In this document: positions 9,384-17,110 of the stretch, one piece after another
Layout of the letters: each line of letters starts with the position of its first letter
How positions within the stretch are numbered: position 1 is the first letter of the stretch
Assembly (NCBI GenBank): GCA_003218375.1
Contig: QHNH01000010.1
Span: forward strand, 88,597 to 125,877
Direction: 5' to 3'
Source of the DNA: Verrucomicrobiota bacterium
GTDB lineage: Bacteria; Verrucomicrobiota; Verrucomicrobiia; Chthoniobacterales; UBA10450
DNA: 37,281 nucleotides
Made by a program: the position numbers and the translations under genes
Notes under the pieces: model-generated
Told to the model about the DNA's origin: nothing
The model's database searches: none
What the model saw: the letters and a program-made list of their open reading frames with translations, nothing else

Positions 9384-10152
9384 AACTCGCGAGATCAGCC
9401 GGTAGCGGACTGACCCAGTTATCTCCGTCTTTGATTTCCAAAGCCGCGGAATGAAGCGCGTGGCGCGGCAGCAGGAGGCGCCGCTCCAGTTCCGGCGTCC
9501 AGCCGGTCTCGATGAATTCGAGATAAAGTTTCTCGTCCGGGCCATAAATCTTGTCGCCCACGATGGGATGGCCTAACGAGGCCAGGTGGACGCGAATCTG
9601 GTGGGTGCGGCCGGTGCGCGGAAATGCGCGGATGATGCTGAAGCGCTCGCCGCTATTTCGGGTGAACCGCTGCTCGACCCGGAAATCCGTCCGGGCCGGC
9701 GCGCCATCTGGATGAATTATCTGCTTGAGCCAGATCACTGAGGGCATGTGGGTTCCTTGCCTCGCCAGCGGCGCATCGACCGAATTCGTTTCCCATCCCG
9801 GCCATCCCCAGACGATGGCGAGATATTCCTTCAGGATGCGCTGCTCCTGCATCAGCAACCCAAACCGCCGGGCGGCCGCGGCGTTCTTCGCGACCAGCAC
9901 CAGGCCGCTCGTCTCGCGATCGAGTCGATTAACAATCGACACCTGACCGCCATTCGCGATCTCGAATGCGAGCAGTTGTTTCAGCTCGCCCCAAAGAGTC
10001 CGCGCATTGCCCGGCTTCGTGGGGTGCACGAGAAGAAAGGGCGGCTTCTCGACGACCATGAAATCGTCGGTCTCCGCGACAATCGAGAAATCGCCACGGT
10101 CGTTTGCACGGCGCGGCTCGCTGGCGGATAAAGCTGGCTTGATCTCGCTCAA
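9376..10152 (-). CDS. RluA-family pseudouridine synthase
   Basis: About 258 residues. The catalytic aspartate lies in NRLDRETSGLVLVAK, the RluA signature; upstream is VVEKPPFLLVHP and downstream RTGRTHQIRVHLASLGHPIV, both diagnostic. It converts uridine to pseudouridine in rRNA or tRNA; the target is not evident. No S4 domain is present. The start is uncertain: TTG at 10152 keeps the first beta-strand (FSIVAETDDF), while the first ATG at 10059 would remove it. The TTG start overlaps the start of the divergent ABC gene. The stop is within the CTGTAG palindrome. Confidence 0.85.
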   Translation of the reverse strand: MSEIKPALSASEPRRANDRGDFSIVAETDDFMVVEKPPFLLVHPTKPGNARTLWGELKQLLAFEIANGGQVSIVNRLDRETSGLVLVAKNAAAARRFGLLMQEQRILKEYLAIVWGWPGWETNSVDAPLARQGTHMPSVIWLKQIIHPDGAPARTDFRVEQRFTRNSGERFSIIRAFPRTGRTHQIRVHLASLGHPIVGDKIYGPDEKLYLEFIETGWTPELERRLLLPRHALHSAALEIKDGDNWVSPLPADLASFL

Positions 10153-10822
10153 GAACGTTACCCGCGAATATACGAGCGGCCAGCGGACCGTGCACGCGCT
10201 CGGCGGCGTTTCCGTGGGGATTGCGCAGCACGAGTTTGTCGCCATCAGCGGGCCGAGCGGTTGCGGGAAAAGCACGCTCATCCATCTCCTGGCGGGCCTC
10301 GATCACCCCACGAGCGGCGAAATTTTTGTCGACGGCCTCGCCCTGCATTCGGCGGATGATGCCGCGCTGACCCAGTTTCGCCGCCGCCAAGTCGGACTCG
10401 TCTTCCAATTCTTCAATCTTCTGCCGACGATGAACGTGCGCGAAAATGTTTCTTTGCCACTGCTCCTGCAAGGTGTGTCACTGGCGGAAAGCGAGAAGCG
10501 CGCGGCGGATTTGATCGGGCTCGTTGGGTTGACGGAACGGGCGGATCATTTCGTTCATCAATTGAGCGGAGGCGAACAACAGCGGACGGCCATCGCGCGG
10601 GCGCTGGTCCACCGGCCAGCGCTGCTGATCGCGGACGAGCCGACCGGAAATCTCGATTCGCATTCCGCCGCCTCGGTCATGGAGCTGCTGGAAAGGATCG
10701 GCGCCGAAGCGCTGACCACCTTGATCGTGGTGACCCACAGCGCCGAAGTCGCGCGGGCCGCCTCCCGCCGGATCGAAATGCGCGACGGGAAAATCGTGCG
10801 CGATTCACGTTCCGCTTCGTAA
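10139..10822 (+). CDS. ABC transporter ATP-binding protein (LolD/MacB/FtsE type)
   Basis: A 227-residue ATPase from TTG 10139 ([11 protein letters not shown]). The open frame extends 5' to 10007 but that part is antisense to the pseudouridine synthase. Walker A is GPSGCGKST, the Q-loop is [11 protein letters not shown], the signature [15 protein letters not shown] and Walker [14 protein letters not shown], which together mark the LolD/MacB subgroup that works with FtsX-like permeases in lipoprotein export or mechanotransmission. No permease gene is adjacent; accB follows. The partner must be elsewhere, or this ATPase serves another role. Confidence 0.9.
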   Translation: MISLKNVTREYTSGQRTVHALGGVSVGIAQHEFVAISGPSGCGKSTLIHLLAGLDHPTSGEIFVDGLALHSADDAALTQFRRRQVGLVFQFFNLLPTMNVRENVSLPLLLQGVSLAESEKRAADLIGLVGLTERADHFVHQLSGGEQQRTAIARALVHRPALLIADEPTGNLDSHSAASVMELLERIGAEALTTLIVVTHSAEVARAASRRIEMRDGKIVRDSRSAS

Positions 10823-10832
10823 TCGTGCTCGA

Positions 10833-10943
10833 TTCTGTAGCAGCGGCCCTGTGGGCCGCTCGACCCTGCACTCAAATACGAGCAGCGGGTCGAACTTCTG
10901 TCACGGCCCACTCTCACGCGTCCCACAGGGACGCGGCTACAGC
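10833..10943. repeat. CTGTAG palindrome, copy 2
   Basis: The outer arms TTCTGTAGC and GCGGCTACAG again face each other. The left inner hairpin is GCGGCCCTGTGGGCCGC and the right one GCGTCCCACAGGGACGC. The stems differ from copy 1 but stay paired, and the CTGTG/CACAG core is kept. A third small inverted pair lies in the centre. It lies between the ABC gene and accB, transcribed in the same direction. Confidence 0.85.
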
Positions 10944-11007
10944 ACTTGACCTGCCCCAGAAAACCGCGTTACCTAAACGCCCAGCCTCGACCACGGGAGC
11001 CAGCACT

Positions 11008-11460
11008 TTGGAACTAAAAGACATCAAAGCGATCATCGACTTGATGAGGAAGAACGACTTGTCGGTCTTCGAAATGGAGAAGGATGGCTTTCGGCTGAAA
11101 CTCCAGAAGGGCGCCGGCGAACAAACGGTTTTCTCGTCGGCCCCGGTGGCGCCAGCACCAACTGCAACAACGCCGGGAACGACGGCCGCGCCCGCAGTCC
11201 CGGCTGAAGCTGGGACCGGTGGGGCGCTCAAGGACATTGTTTCGCCGATGGTCGGCACTTTTTACCGGGCTGGTTCGCCGGAGACACCGGCGTTCGTCGA
11301 CGTGGGCAAAGAAGTCTCGGAAGAAACCGTCGTGTGCATCATCGAGGCGATGAAAGTCATGAACGAAATCAAAGCGGAAACCAAGGGCGTGATCGCCGAG
11401 ATCGTGGCGGAAAACGGCAGGCCGGTGCAATTCGGCCAGGTGCTGTTCCGGGTAAAATAG
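11008..11460 (+). CDS. accB: Biotin carboxyl carrier protein of acetyl-CoA carboxylase
   Basis: 150 residues from a TTG start at 11008 with a GGGAG ribosome-binding sequence 8 nt upstream (10995-10999); the longer frame from 10825 would translate the palindrome. The N-terminal helix ELKDIKAIIDLMRKND is typical of AccB, then an Ala-Pro-Thr linker, then the biotinyl domain with SPMVGTFYRAGSPE and the biotin attachment motif IEAMKVMNEI. It carries the carboxyl group in the first step of fatty-acid synthesis and pairs with AccC, which follows after 48 bp. Confidence 0.95.
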   Translation: MELKDIKAIIDLMRKNDLSVFEMEKDGFRLKLQKGAGEQTVFSSAPVAPAPTATTPGTTAAPAVPAEAGTGGALKDIVSPMVGTFYRAGSPETPAFVDVGKEVSEETVVCIIEAMKVMNEIKAETKGVIAEIVAENGRPVQFGQVLFRVK

Positions 11461-11508
11461 AGCGAGCTTCCGGTTCGCGCAGGATCAGTCCGCGGACCGA
11501 ACACGCCG

Positions 11509-12894
11509 ATGTTTGAGAAAGTCTTAATCGCGAACCGGGGCGAAATCGCGCTCCGCATCATTCGCGCCTGCAAGGAGCTGGGCATTCGCACCCTCGCGGT
11601 CTACTCGGAGGCGGATGTCGATTCGCTCCACGTCCAGCTCGCGGACGAAGCGATTTGCATCGGGGCGCCGCCGAGCTCGGAAAGTTATTTGAAGATCGAC
11701 CGCATCATGAGCGCCGCGGAAGTGGGCGACGTCGATGCGATCCATCCCGGTTACGGTTTCCTGGCCGAGAACGCGCATTTCGCCGAGGTCTGCGAAAGCT
11801 GCAAGATCAAGTTCATCGGTCCGCCGGCGAGCGCGATGCACGCCATGGGCGACAAGAATTCCGCGCGCGCCTGTGCGCGAAAAGCGGGCGTGTCGGTCAC
11901 ACCCGGAAGCGACGGGATCGTTGAGAACGAACAGGAGGCGTTGAAAGTCGCGCGGCGAATCGGTTTCCCGATCATGATCAAAGCTGTCGCGGGCGGCGGC
12001 GGCCGCGGAATGCGGACAGCCCACAACGAAGCGAGTCTCGGCCCGGCTTTTCACGCGGCGGGGAATGAGGCGGAAAAAGCGTTCGGCAATGGCGCGCTCT
12101 ACATCGAGAAACTGATCGTCAATCCGCACCACATCGAATTTCAGGTCATGGCCGACAAGCATGGCCACACCGTCCATCTCGGCGAACGCGATTGCTCGAT
12201 CCAGCGCCGCAACCAGAAGGTGATCGAGGAATGCCCATCGCCGCTGATCTCGCCGGGACTGCGCAAGAAGATGGGGCACGCTGCCATCAAACTGGCGGAA
12301 TCTGTCGGTTACCAGAACGCCGGGACGATGGAATTCCTGGTCGACAACGAAGGCCATTATTACTTCATCGAGATGAACACGCGCATCCAGGTGGAGCACA
12401 CGATCACCGAGGAAGTTTACGGATGCGACCTGGTGAAAGAACAAATCCTGATCGCCGCGGGCGAGCGTCTCTCGCCGCATGTCGCCCACGCTGAGCCTCG
12501 GTTGCACGCCATCCAATGCCGGATCAACGCCGAAGATCCCGAGAGAAATTTCCAGCCATCGCCGGGCCGGATCGCGTTTTACTACGCGCCGGGCGGCCGC
12601 GGGGTGCGGGTCGATTCGCACGCTTACACCGGTTACGTCGTGCCGCCTTACTACGATTCGATGATCGCGAAGCTCATCACGATCGGCGCCACTCGCACCT
12701 CCGCCATCGCCCGGATGCGCCGGGCGCTGGATGAATATTACATCACCGGGATCAAGACGACGGTTCCGTTTCACAGCGCCATCATGCGCAACGCCGATTT
12801 TCGAAATGGCGTTTACGACACGGGATTCGTGGAACGGCTCATGACCTCGGAGGACTTCGAGATCAAGCCGATGCCGGCGCGGTTGCACGAATAA
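11509..12894 (+). CDS. accC: Biotin carboxylase subunit of acetyl-CoA carboxylase
   Basis: A 461-residue ATP-grasp enzyme that carboxylates biotin on AccB. It begins [34 protein letters not shown] lies in the N-terminal domain, [10 protein letters not shown] is the glycine-rich ATP loop, and [18 protein letters not shown] holds the metal and bicarbonate site residues. Length matches the family (about 450). ATG 11509 is in the accBC operon; the TTG start of thiE is 8 bp after its stop. Confidence 0.97.
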   Translation: MFEKVLIANRGEIALRIIRACKELGIRTLAVYSEADVDSLHVQLADEAICIGAPPSSESYLKIDRIMSAAEVGDVDAIHPGYGFLAENAHFAEVCESCKIKFIGPPASAMHAMGDKNSARACARKAGVSVTPGSDGIVENEQEALKVARRIGFPIMIKAVAGGGGRGMRTAHNEASLGPAFHAAGNEAEKAFGNGALYIEKLIVNPHHIEFQVMADKHGHTVHLGERDCSIQRRNQKVIEECPSPLISPGLRKKMGHAAIKLAESVGYQNAGTMEFLVDNEGHYYFIEMNTRIQVEHTITEEVYGCDLVKEQILIAAGERLSPHVAHAEPRLHAIQCRINAEDPERNFQPSPGRIAFYYAPGGRGVRVDSHAYTGYVVPPYYDSMIAKLITIGATRTSAIARMRRALDEYYITGIKTTVPFHSAIMRNADFRNGVYDTGFVERLMTSEDFEIKPMPARLHE

Positions 12895-12902
12895 TCGCTC
12901 GC

Positions 12903-13559
12903 TTGACCGCCGCCGATCTCAGCCGCAGCCGGCTCTACGGCATTCTCGATCTCGGTTATGTCGAGATCGGCAATGCTCGAAAAATCGCGGAAGCCCTCGT
13001 CACCGGCGGAGTGGATCTGCTGCAATTGCGCGCGAAAAATCATTCGCCGGCGGAAATTGAAAAACTCGCTGTCGAGTTGCATGCCATCACGGCGGAACGC
13101 GGCGTGCCGCTCATCATTAACGATCATCCCGAGATCGCACGAAATGTTCCGGCGGAAGGCGTTCACCTGGGGCAGGACGATTTGTCGATCGCCGCGGCGC
13201 GAAAAATCGTCGGCCCGGAATGCGCGGTGGGAAAATCAACTCACAGCATCGACCAGGCGATCCGCGCTTTTTATGAAGGCGCCGATTACATCGGCTTCGG
13301 CCCGATTTTCGCGACGCCGACGAAGCCCGACTATCCGCCCATCGGCCTCGATGACATCGCGAGGGTCCACGAATCGGTTCGCATCCCGATCTTCTGCATC
13401 GGCGGCATCAAGCTGGACAACCTGGCAAAAGTGATCGAAGCAGGTGCGCGCCGCGTCGTTATCGTCTCCGGTCTTCTTCTGGCGAGCGATATTGCAGTGT
13501 ATGGCCGCGCTGCGAAAGAGCTCCTGAATCAAAAATCGAAAATCGAAAATCGAAAATAA
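12903..13559 (+). CDS. thiE: Thiamine-phosphate synthase
   Basis: A 218-residue TIM-barrel enzyme that joins the thiazole and pyrimidine phosphates of thiamine. Landmarks: LYGILDLGY, LLQLRAKNHS (pyrophosphate-binding strand), LIINDHPEIA, GVHLGQDDL, IGFGPIFATPTK and the GGI loop in IFCIGGIK. The start is TTG 12903, just after accC. The last ten residues (NQKSKIENRK) are encoded by tandem ATCGAAA words that look like spacer repeat rather than enzyme, so the true domain ends near residue 208. Confidence 0.92.
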   Translation: MTAADLSRSRLYGILDLGYVEIGNARKIAEALVTGGVDLLQLRAKNHSPAEIEKLAVELHAITAERGVPLIINDHPEIARNVPAEGVHLGQDDLSIAAARKIVGPECAVGKSTHSIDQAIRAFYEGADYIGFGPIFATPTKPDYPPIGLDDIARVHESVRIPIFCIGGIKLDNLAKVIEAGARRVVIVSGLLLASDIAVYGRAAKELLNQKSKIENRK

Positions 13560-13560
13560 C
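13528..13560 (+). repeat. Tandem ATCGAAA words at the 3' end of thiE
   Basis: AAATCGAAAATCGAAAATCG and the following bases form about three heptamer-type units across the thiE stop, ending 2 bp before the PfkB kinase gene. They encode the odd Lys/Asn-rich tail of ThiE. Similar short words make up the inverted repeats of other spacers in this window, but no mirrored arm is seen here. Confidence 0.6.
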
Positions 13561-13561
13561 A

Positions 13562-14476
13562 ATGTCCGTGCTCATCGTGGGCTCCATCGGGCTCGACACC
13601 GTCAAAACTCCCGTAGAAGAACATGCCGATTTGTTAGGCGGTTCGGCCTCCTACGCTTCCCTGGGCGCGAGCTTCTTTTCGCCGGTGAAACTTGTCGGCA
13701 TCGTCGGCGACGATTTTCCGCAGTCGGAATTCGATTTCTGGAAGTCGCGCCAGATCGATGCCACCGGGGTCCAGCGGGTCGCGGGCAAAACGTTTCGCTG
13801 GTCTGGCGAATACGCGTGGGACATGAACACGCGCGAGACGCGCTCGATCGCACTGAATGTCTTCGAGCATTTCCGCCCAGAGTTGCCGGTCGCCTATCGC
13901 GAGACCGAGTTCGTATTGCTGGCGAACATCGCGCCTGCTCTTCAATCGCACGTCCTCGACCAGATGAAGCGGCCGCGTTTTGTCGTTGCCGATACGATGG
14001 ATCTGTGGATCGAAATCGCGCGGGCCGATTTGGATGCGTTGCTGCCGCGCGTCGATCTCCTGATTCTCAACGACAGCGAAGCGCGCGAGCTGACCAAGGA
14101 AACAAGTCTGATCAAGGCCGGACGCAAGATTCGCAAGGTGGGGCCCAAATATGTCGCCATCAAGAAGGGCGAGCATGGCGCGCTGCTTTTTGGTGAAGAC
14201 GAATTCTTCAGTTGCGGCGCTTATCCGCTCGAAGACATCCATGATCCGACGGGGGCGGGGGACACTTTCGCGGGAGGAATGGCCGGTTATCTCGCTTCCG
14301 CCTCCGGCGCGCCGGATTTCGCCAGACTTCGTCGCGCCGTGATCTACGGCAGCGTCCTGGCCAGTTTTAATGTGGAAGCGTTCAGTCTCGAGCGCCTCCG
14401 CACTTTAACCATGGAAGAGATCCGGGGGCGTTACTCTGTTTTCAAGGCCATGAGTGCTTTTGACGAGCCCGCCTGA
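13562..14476 (+). CDS. PfkB-family carbohydrate or nucleoside kinase
   Basis: A 304-residue ribokinase-fold enzyme. It starts MSVLIVGSIGLDTV; GGSASYASLGASFF matches the substrate-lid region, LLILNDSEARELT the middle, and DPTGAGDTFAGG is the PfkB signature with the catalytic aspartate. The substrate (sugar, adenosine or other) cannot be read from sequence; the context with thiE and accBC gives no hint. It follows thiE by 2 bp, so it is cotranscribed. The gene ends 34 bp before a convergent lipoprotein gene. Confidence 0.88.
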   Translation: MSVLIVGSIGLDTVKTPVEEHADLLGGSASYASLGASFFSPVKLVGIVGDDFPQSEFDFWKSRQIDATGVQRVAGKTFRWSGEYAWDMNTRETRSIALNVFEHFRPELPVAYRETEFVLLANIAPALQSHVLDQMKRPRFVVADTMDLWIEIARADLDALLPRVDLLILNDSEARELTKETSLIKAGRKIRKVGPKYVAIKKGEHGALLFGEDEFFSCGAYPLEDIHDPTGAGDTFAGGMAGYLASASGAPDFARLRRAVIYGSVLASFNVEAFSLERLRTLTMEEIRGRYSVFKAMSAFDEPA

Positions 14477-14510
14477 TCTGCGGCGCGCACGAGGAGTCCG
14501 GCGCCTGCAT

Positions 14511-14684
14511 TCAGAAGCCGTACGGACGATCGCTCGGGACGGGAATATGCTGCATGGGATCGGGCGAAAACGGCGCGGGAGCTTTGTACCTGGCATAGTC
14601 TTCGTCCGTCATGAGCGATTGATCGGCGCAGCCGCCCAGCAGCAACGCGCAACAGACGGAAGCAAGAATGATGGCGAATTTCAT
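14511..14684 (-). CDS. Small lipoprotein, 57 residues
   Basis: From ATG 14684 (the track-type longer start adds 39 basic residues before the signal and is unlikely). The signal ends in the lipobox LLGGC at about residues 15-19, so Cys19 would be lipidated. The 38-residue mature part is polar and proline-rich (FSPDPMQHIPVPSDRPYGF). No family recognised. It sits immediately downstream of another tiny lipoprotein gene on the same strand. Confidence 0.7.
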   Translation of the reverse strand: MKFAIILASVCCALLLGGCADQSLMTDEDYARYKAPAPFSPDPMQHIPVPSDRPYGF

Positions 14685-14694
14685 AAGCTTGATT

Positions 14695-14847
14695 CTAGCG
14701 CTCCGGGGGCTTCGGCAAGCTCTTGGCAAATTCATCCCGCGCCTGGATATCGGCTTTGGTAGGCGGCGGGGTTTTCTCATTTTCGCTGGGCTGGTTGGCA
14801 CAAGCCGCGAGCAGAAACAAGAGAGCGGATACGAGGACGGGTTTCAT
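14695..14847 (-). CDS. Small lipoprotein, 50 residues
   Basis: A short frame: ATG 14847 to TAG 14695. It encodes MKPVLVSALLFLLAACANQP followed by a charged, proline-rich tail ending SLPKPPER. LLAAC (12-16) is a canonical lipobox. The gene ends 10 bp before the ATG of the next lipoprotein, so the two probably form one transcript. Function unknown; small entericidin-like lipoproteins have this look, but no specific match is claimed. Confidence 0.65.
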   Translation of the reverse strand: MKPVLVSALLFLLAACANQPSENEKTPPPTKADIQARDEFAKSLPKPPER

Positions 14848-14911
14848 CGGATTTGGAGTTTACTCCTGTTCGTCCCGGGCGCTACCCGGGAGTGAGACCC
14901 GCGACTTCGGG

Positions 14912-15109
14912 TCAGCGTCCCGGCAACGGAAGAGGCTTTTGCAAATTGCATTTCCAACAAGTAAACCAGGTCCAATCGGGATCGACATAGTTTTGCGCAC
15001 CACAACTGAAGCAGGTGTAAACTGTTTGGCGGCTCCTTCCACTCGCTTCAGCGTTAGCCGTCTCCGGTTCTCTGCCGCGACCGCCCTTCTCGCTCGCTTT
15101 CGTGTCCAT
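14912..15109 (-). CDS. Small zinc-ribbon protein
   Basis: A 65-residue protein. The second half carries two CxxC knuckles, CFSCGAQ and CWKCNL, spaced 16 residues apart, a typical zinc ribbon. The N-terminal half is charged and probably disordered (TKASEKGGRGREPE). It lies 65 bp upstream of the lipoprotein pair and 76 bp downstream of a tRNA on the same strand. Role unknown; may bind nucleic acid or a partner protein. Confidence 0.65.
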   Translation of the reverse strand: MDTKASEKGGRGREPETANAEASGRSRQTVYTCFSCGAQNYVDPDWTWFTCWKCNLQKPLPLPGR

Positions 15110-15185
15110 TGCTCTCCCCGCATCTTGCGTCCTCGGGTATTATCAACGCAAGTTTAAGTACAAAAGTTGCGCCCGCCGATCGACC

Positions 15186-15259
15186 CGCACCCGTGAAGAT
15201 TCGAACTTCAAACCTTCTGATCCGTAGTCAGATGCTCTATCCAGTTGAGCTACGGGTGC
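15186..15259 (-). tRNA. tRNA-Arg (anticodon ACG)
   Basis: On the minus strand the acceptor arms GCACCCG and CGGGTGC pair perfectly. The D-arm is GCTC-AACTGGAT-AGAGC, the anticodon arm TCTGA-CTACGGA-TCAGA and the T-arm TGAAG-TTCGAAT-CTTCA. The seven-base loop puts ACG at positions 34-36. A34 is expected to be edited to inosine, reading CGU, CGC and CGA. The 3' CCA is not encoded; the discriminator base is G. Confidence 0.97.
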
Positions 15260-15315
15260 TGAAAGAGCAGGTAATTTGCGGAGGAACGTGAGAGCGTCAA
15301 CCGAACAGCATGGGG

Positions 15316-15413
15316 AAAACGCCGAACGTCCAAGGCCGACCGCCGAATATCGGATTCAGACGTGGCTCGCTGCATTCGACATTGAGCCTTGGATGTTGGG
15401 CGTTCGGCGTTTT
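15316..15413. repeat. Inverted word-repeat upstream of glycosyltransferase
   Basis: Left arm AAAACGCCGAACGTCCAAGG (15316-15335) mirrors right arm CCTTGGATGTTGGGCGTTCG and onward (15388-15413) with a small bulge; the centre is about 50 nt. It lies between the tRNA and the glycosyltransferase start. An in-frame ATG at 15389 lies inside the right arm and is not taken as the gene start. Confidence 0.75.
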
Positions 15414-15427
15414 CTGTTCTCTTTAAC

Positions 15428-16570
15428 GTGACCGTTTTTCTCGGCTGCGGGTTCGCGGCAAAATATCCGGAAGGCGGCGGCAACTATTCTGTGCCGCTGC
15501 AATGGATGCTCGGGCTGCGCCGCTTGGGGCTTGATGCGATTTGGCTGGAGCTTTTAACAGCCACGGCGGACGCGCGTGAAGATGAATCGCGCATCCGGAT
15601 TTTTCAGCGGCGGCTTGATGAACATGGATTGAAGGGTTCCTATTGCCTGCTGCACCAAACGCCGGCGAGCGACGCGCACGACCTCGGGACCATGCGATTC
15701 GTCGGGCTTTCGCGGCAGGAATTGCTCGACCGGCTGGCCGGACCAAACAGCCTGCTCAATCTCAGCTATTCGTTGCATCCGCCTTTCCTCCTCCAGTTCG
15801 AGCGCCGAATCTTCTGCGACCTCGATCCGAGCGAGATCTTTTATTGGATGACGAAAATGGAAATGGGCCAGTCGCATCATCACGAATTCTGGACCATCGG
15901 CCTAAACGCGGGCGCAGCCGATTGCCGGCTGCCGTCTTCAGCGCTCAGCTGGCGAACTTTTTATCCGCTCGTCGATACCGAGCTGTTGCGGCCGCAAACG
16001 GCGCCACGGATCCCGAAGTTCACCACGATCGGCCAGTGGTATTGGGGCGGGGGAGTCGAGGTGGAGGGACGGTTCCCCGATCTCTCGAAGAAGTTCGCGT
16101 TCGAGCCGTATCTCGATCTGCCGCACCGGATTCCCTTAGCAAAATTCGAACTGGCCATGAATTTTAATCGCGACGATCCGGAGATCGCGCGGTTGCGTGA
16201 GCGGGGGTGGCGCGTCGTGTCGCCTCATCGGGTGGCGCGAACGCCGGCTGCCTATCGGCGTTATCTCGCGACCGCGGCCGCTGAGTTCACCGCGATCAAA
16301 GGCGTAGACGTTGCCTGGCGGACCGGTTGGCTCAGCGATCGCGCCGCAGCGTTCCTGGCCTTGGGGCGACCCGTTATCACCGAAGATACCGGCGCGGGAA
16401 AAAATCTTCCGACTGAGAGCGGTTTTCGTTTCGTCCACAATCTCGCCAGCGCCGAAATAGCCGTGAACGATGTGCTTGGGGATTGGCCCCGCTTCTCGCG
16501 AAACGCTCGCGCTTGCGCCGTGGAAGTCTTCGATGCAGCGAAAAATATCCGGAAAATCCTCGGTCTCTGA
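15428..16570 (+). CDS. Glycosyltransferase-like protein
   Basis: A 380-residue protein from GTG 15428 (MTVFLGCGFAAKYPEGGGNY). N-terminal Rossmann region with YSVPLQWMLGLRRLGLDA; the C-terminal half has TGWLSDRAAAFLALGRPVI, resembling the nucleotide-sugar binding part of GT-B glycosyltransferases. It is a paralogue of the 30728-31903 gene, where the same segment reads TGWFSDRSGCYLAAGRPVII. Acceptor and donor are unknown. It stands alone between the tRNA and the pterin dehydratase rather than in a glycan cluster. Confidence 0.75.
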   Translation: MTVFLGCGFAAKYPEGGGNYSVPLQWMLGLRRLGLDAIWLELLTATADAREDESRIRIFQRRLDEHGLKGSYCLLHQTPASDAHDLGTMRFVGLSRQELLDRLAGPNSLLNLSYSLHPPFLLQFERRIFCDLDPSEIFYWMTKMEMGQSHHHEFWTIGLNAGAADCRLPSSALSWRTFYPLVDTELLRPQTAPRIPKFTTIGQWYWGGGVEVEGRFPDLSKKFAFEPYLDLPHRIPLAKFELAMNFNRDDPEIARLRERGWRVVSPHRVARTPAAYRRYLATAAAEFTAIKGVDVAWRTGWLSDRAAAFLALGRPVITEDTGAGKNLPTESGFRFVHNLASAEIAVNDVLGDWPRFSRNARACAVEVFDAAKNIRKILGL

Positions 16571-16645
16571 GCCGGGATTGCGTGGAAAAAAAGGGCGGCG
16601 ATTCCCCATTGCAAAAACATTTTGGGGTGTTACTCGTTCCCCGTT

Positions 16646-16930
16646 ATGGCTGACTTGCTTAAAGGCGACGAGGCGAAAGCTCGCCTGAAAAAGATCCCGG
16701 AATGGGAGCTGGAGAAGAAGCACATCGAACGGACCTTCGAGTTCGACGACTTCTCCGAGTCGATCGATTTCGTCAATGGCGTGGCCGAGGTGGCCGAGGA
16801 CGAGGAACATCATCCCGACATCGATATTCGCTACAACAAAGTGCGCCTTGTTCTCACGACCCACAGCAAAGGCGGCCTCACCGAACTCGACTTCGGCCTC
16901 GCCGAGCGCATCGATACGCTCTCGGAGTGA
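16646..16930 (+). CDS. Pterin-4a-carbinolamine dehydratase
   Basis: A 94-residue protein from ATG 16646. EWELEKKHIERTFEFDDF, the active-site segment EDEEHHPDIDIRYNKVRL with the conserved His-His-Pro and the end GGLTELDFGLAERID match the PCD/DCoH family. It dehydrates 4a-hydroxytetrahydropterin for recycling after aromatic amino-acid hydroxylation; in bacteria without a hydroxylase it may serve molybdopterin or folate metabolism. No hydroxylase lies nearby. Its stop overlaps a possible small downstream gene (GTGA). Confidence 0.9.
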   Translation: MADLLKGDEAKARLKKIPEWELEKKHIERTFEFDDFSESIDFVNGVAEVAEDEEHHPDIDIRYNKVRLVLTTHSKGGLTELDFGLAERIDTLSE

Positions 16931-17049
16931 ACGGCCGCCGGACGATTCTGGCCTGGATTGTCGTGATCCTGACGGTCCTCGCCGTTTGGAAAGTTGCCGA
17001 TTGCCGGAACCAGCCGCCGGCGATCTCTTCTGTAGCCGCGCCTCTGTGA
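16927..17049 (+). CDS. Possible 40-residue membrane protein
   Basis: GTG 16927 overlaps the stop of the pterin dehydratase. The product has one hydrophobic segment (TILAWIVVILTVLAVWKV) after a basic start (NGRR), so it would be a single-pass inner-membrane peptide. Its last nine residues and the stop are supplied by the CTGTAG palindrome. The short length and lack of a recognised family keep this tentative. Confidence 0.4.
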   Translation: MNGRRTILAWIVVILTVLAVWKVADCRNQPPAISSVAAPL

Positions 17050-17110
17050 GGCGCGTGAGATAGACGTTCCATGCAATCCTCACGCTGCCCACAGGGCAGC
17101 GGCTACAGAA
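17028..17110. repeat. CTGTAG palindrome, copy 3
   Basis: Outer arms TTCTGTAGCCGC and GCGGCTACAGAA as in copy 1. Left inner hairpin GCGCCTCTGTGAGGCGC, right inner hairpin GCTGCCCACAGGGCAGC. It lies between convergent genes and supplies the TAG stop (17103-17105, minus) of the DUF5069 gene, exactly as copy 1 does for the pseudouridine synthase. Confidence 0.85.

Noticed and set aside
11524-12888. Long open frame (454 codons) on the minus strand opposite accC
   Set aside because: Shadow of a strongly conserved gene; composition typical of antisense reading, no domain.
15186-16570. Genomic island inserted at the tRNA-Arg gene
   Set aside because: No integrase and no second copy of the tRNA 3' end were seen; only a glycosyltransferase gene follows.
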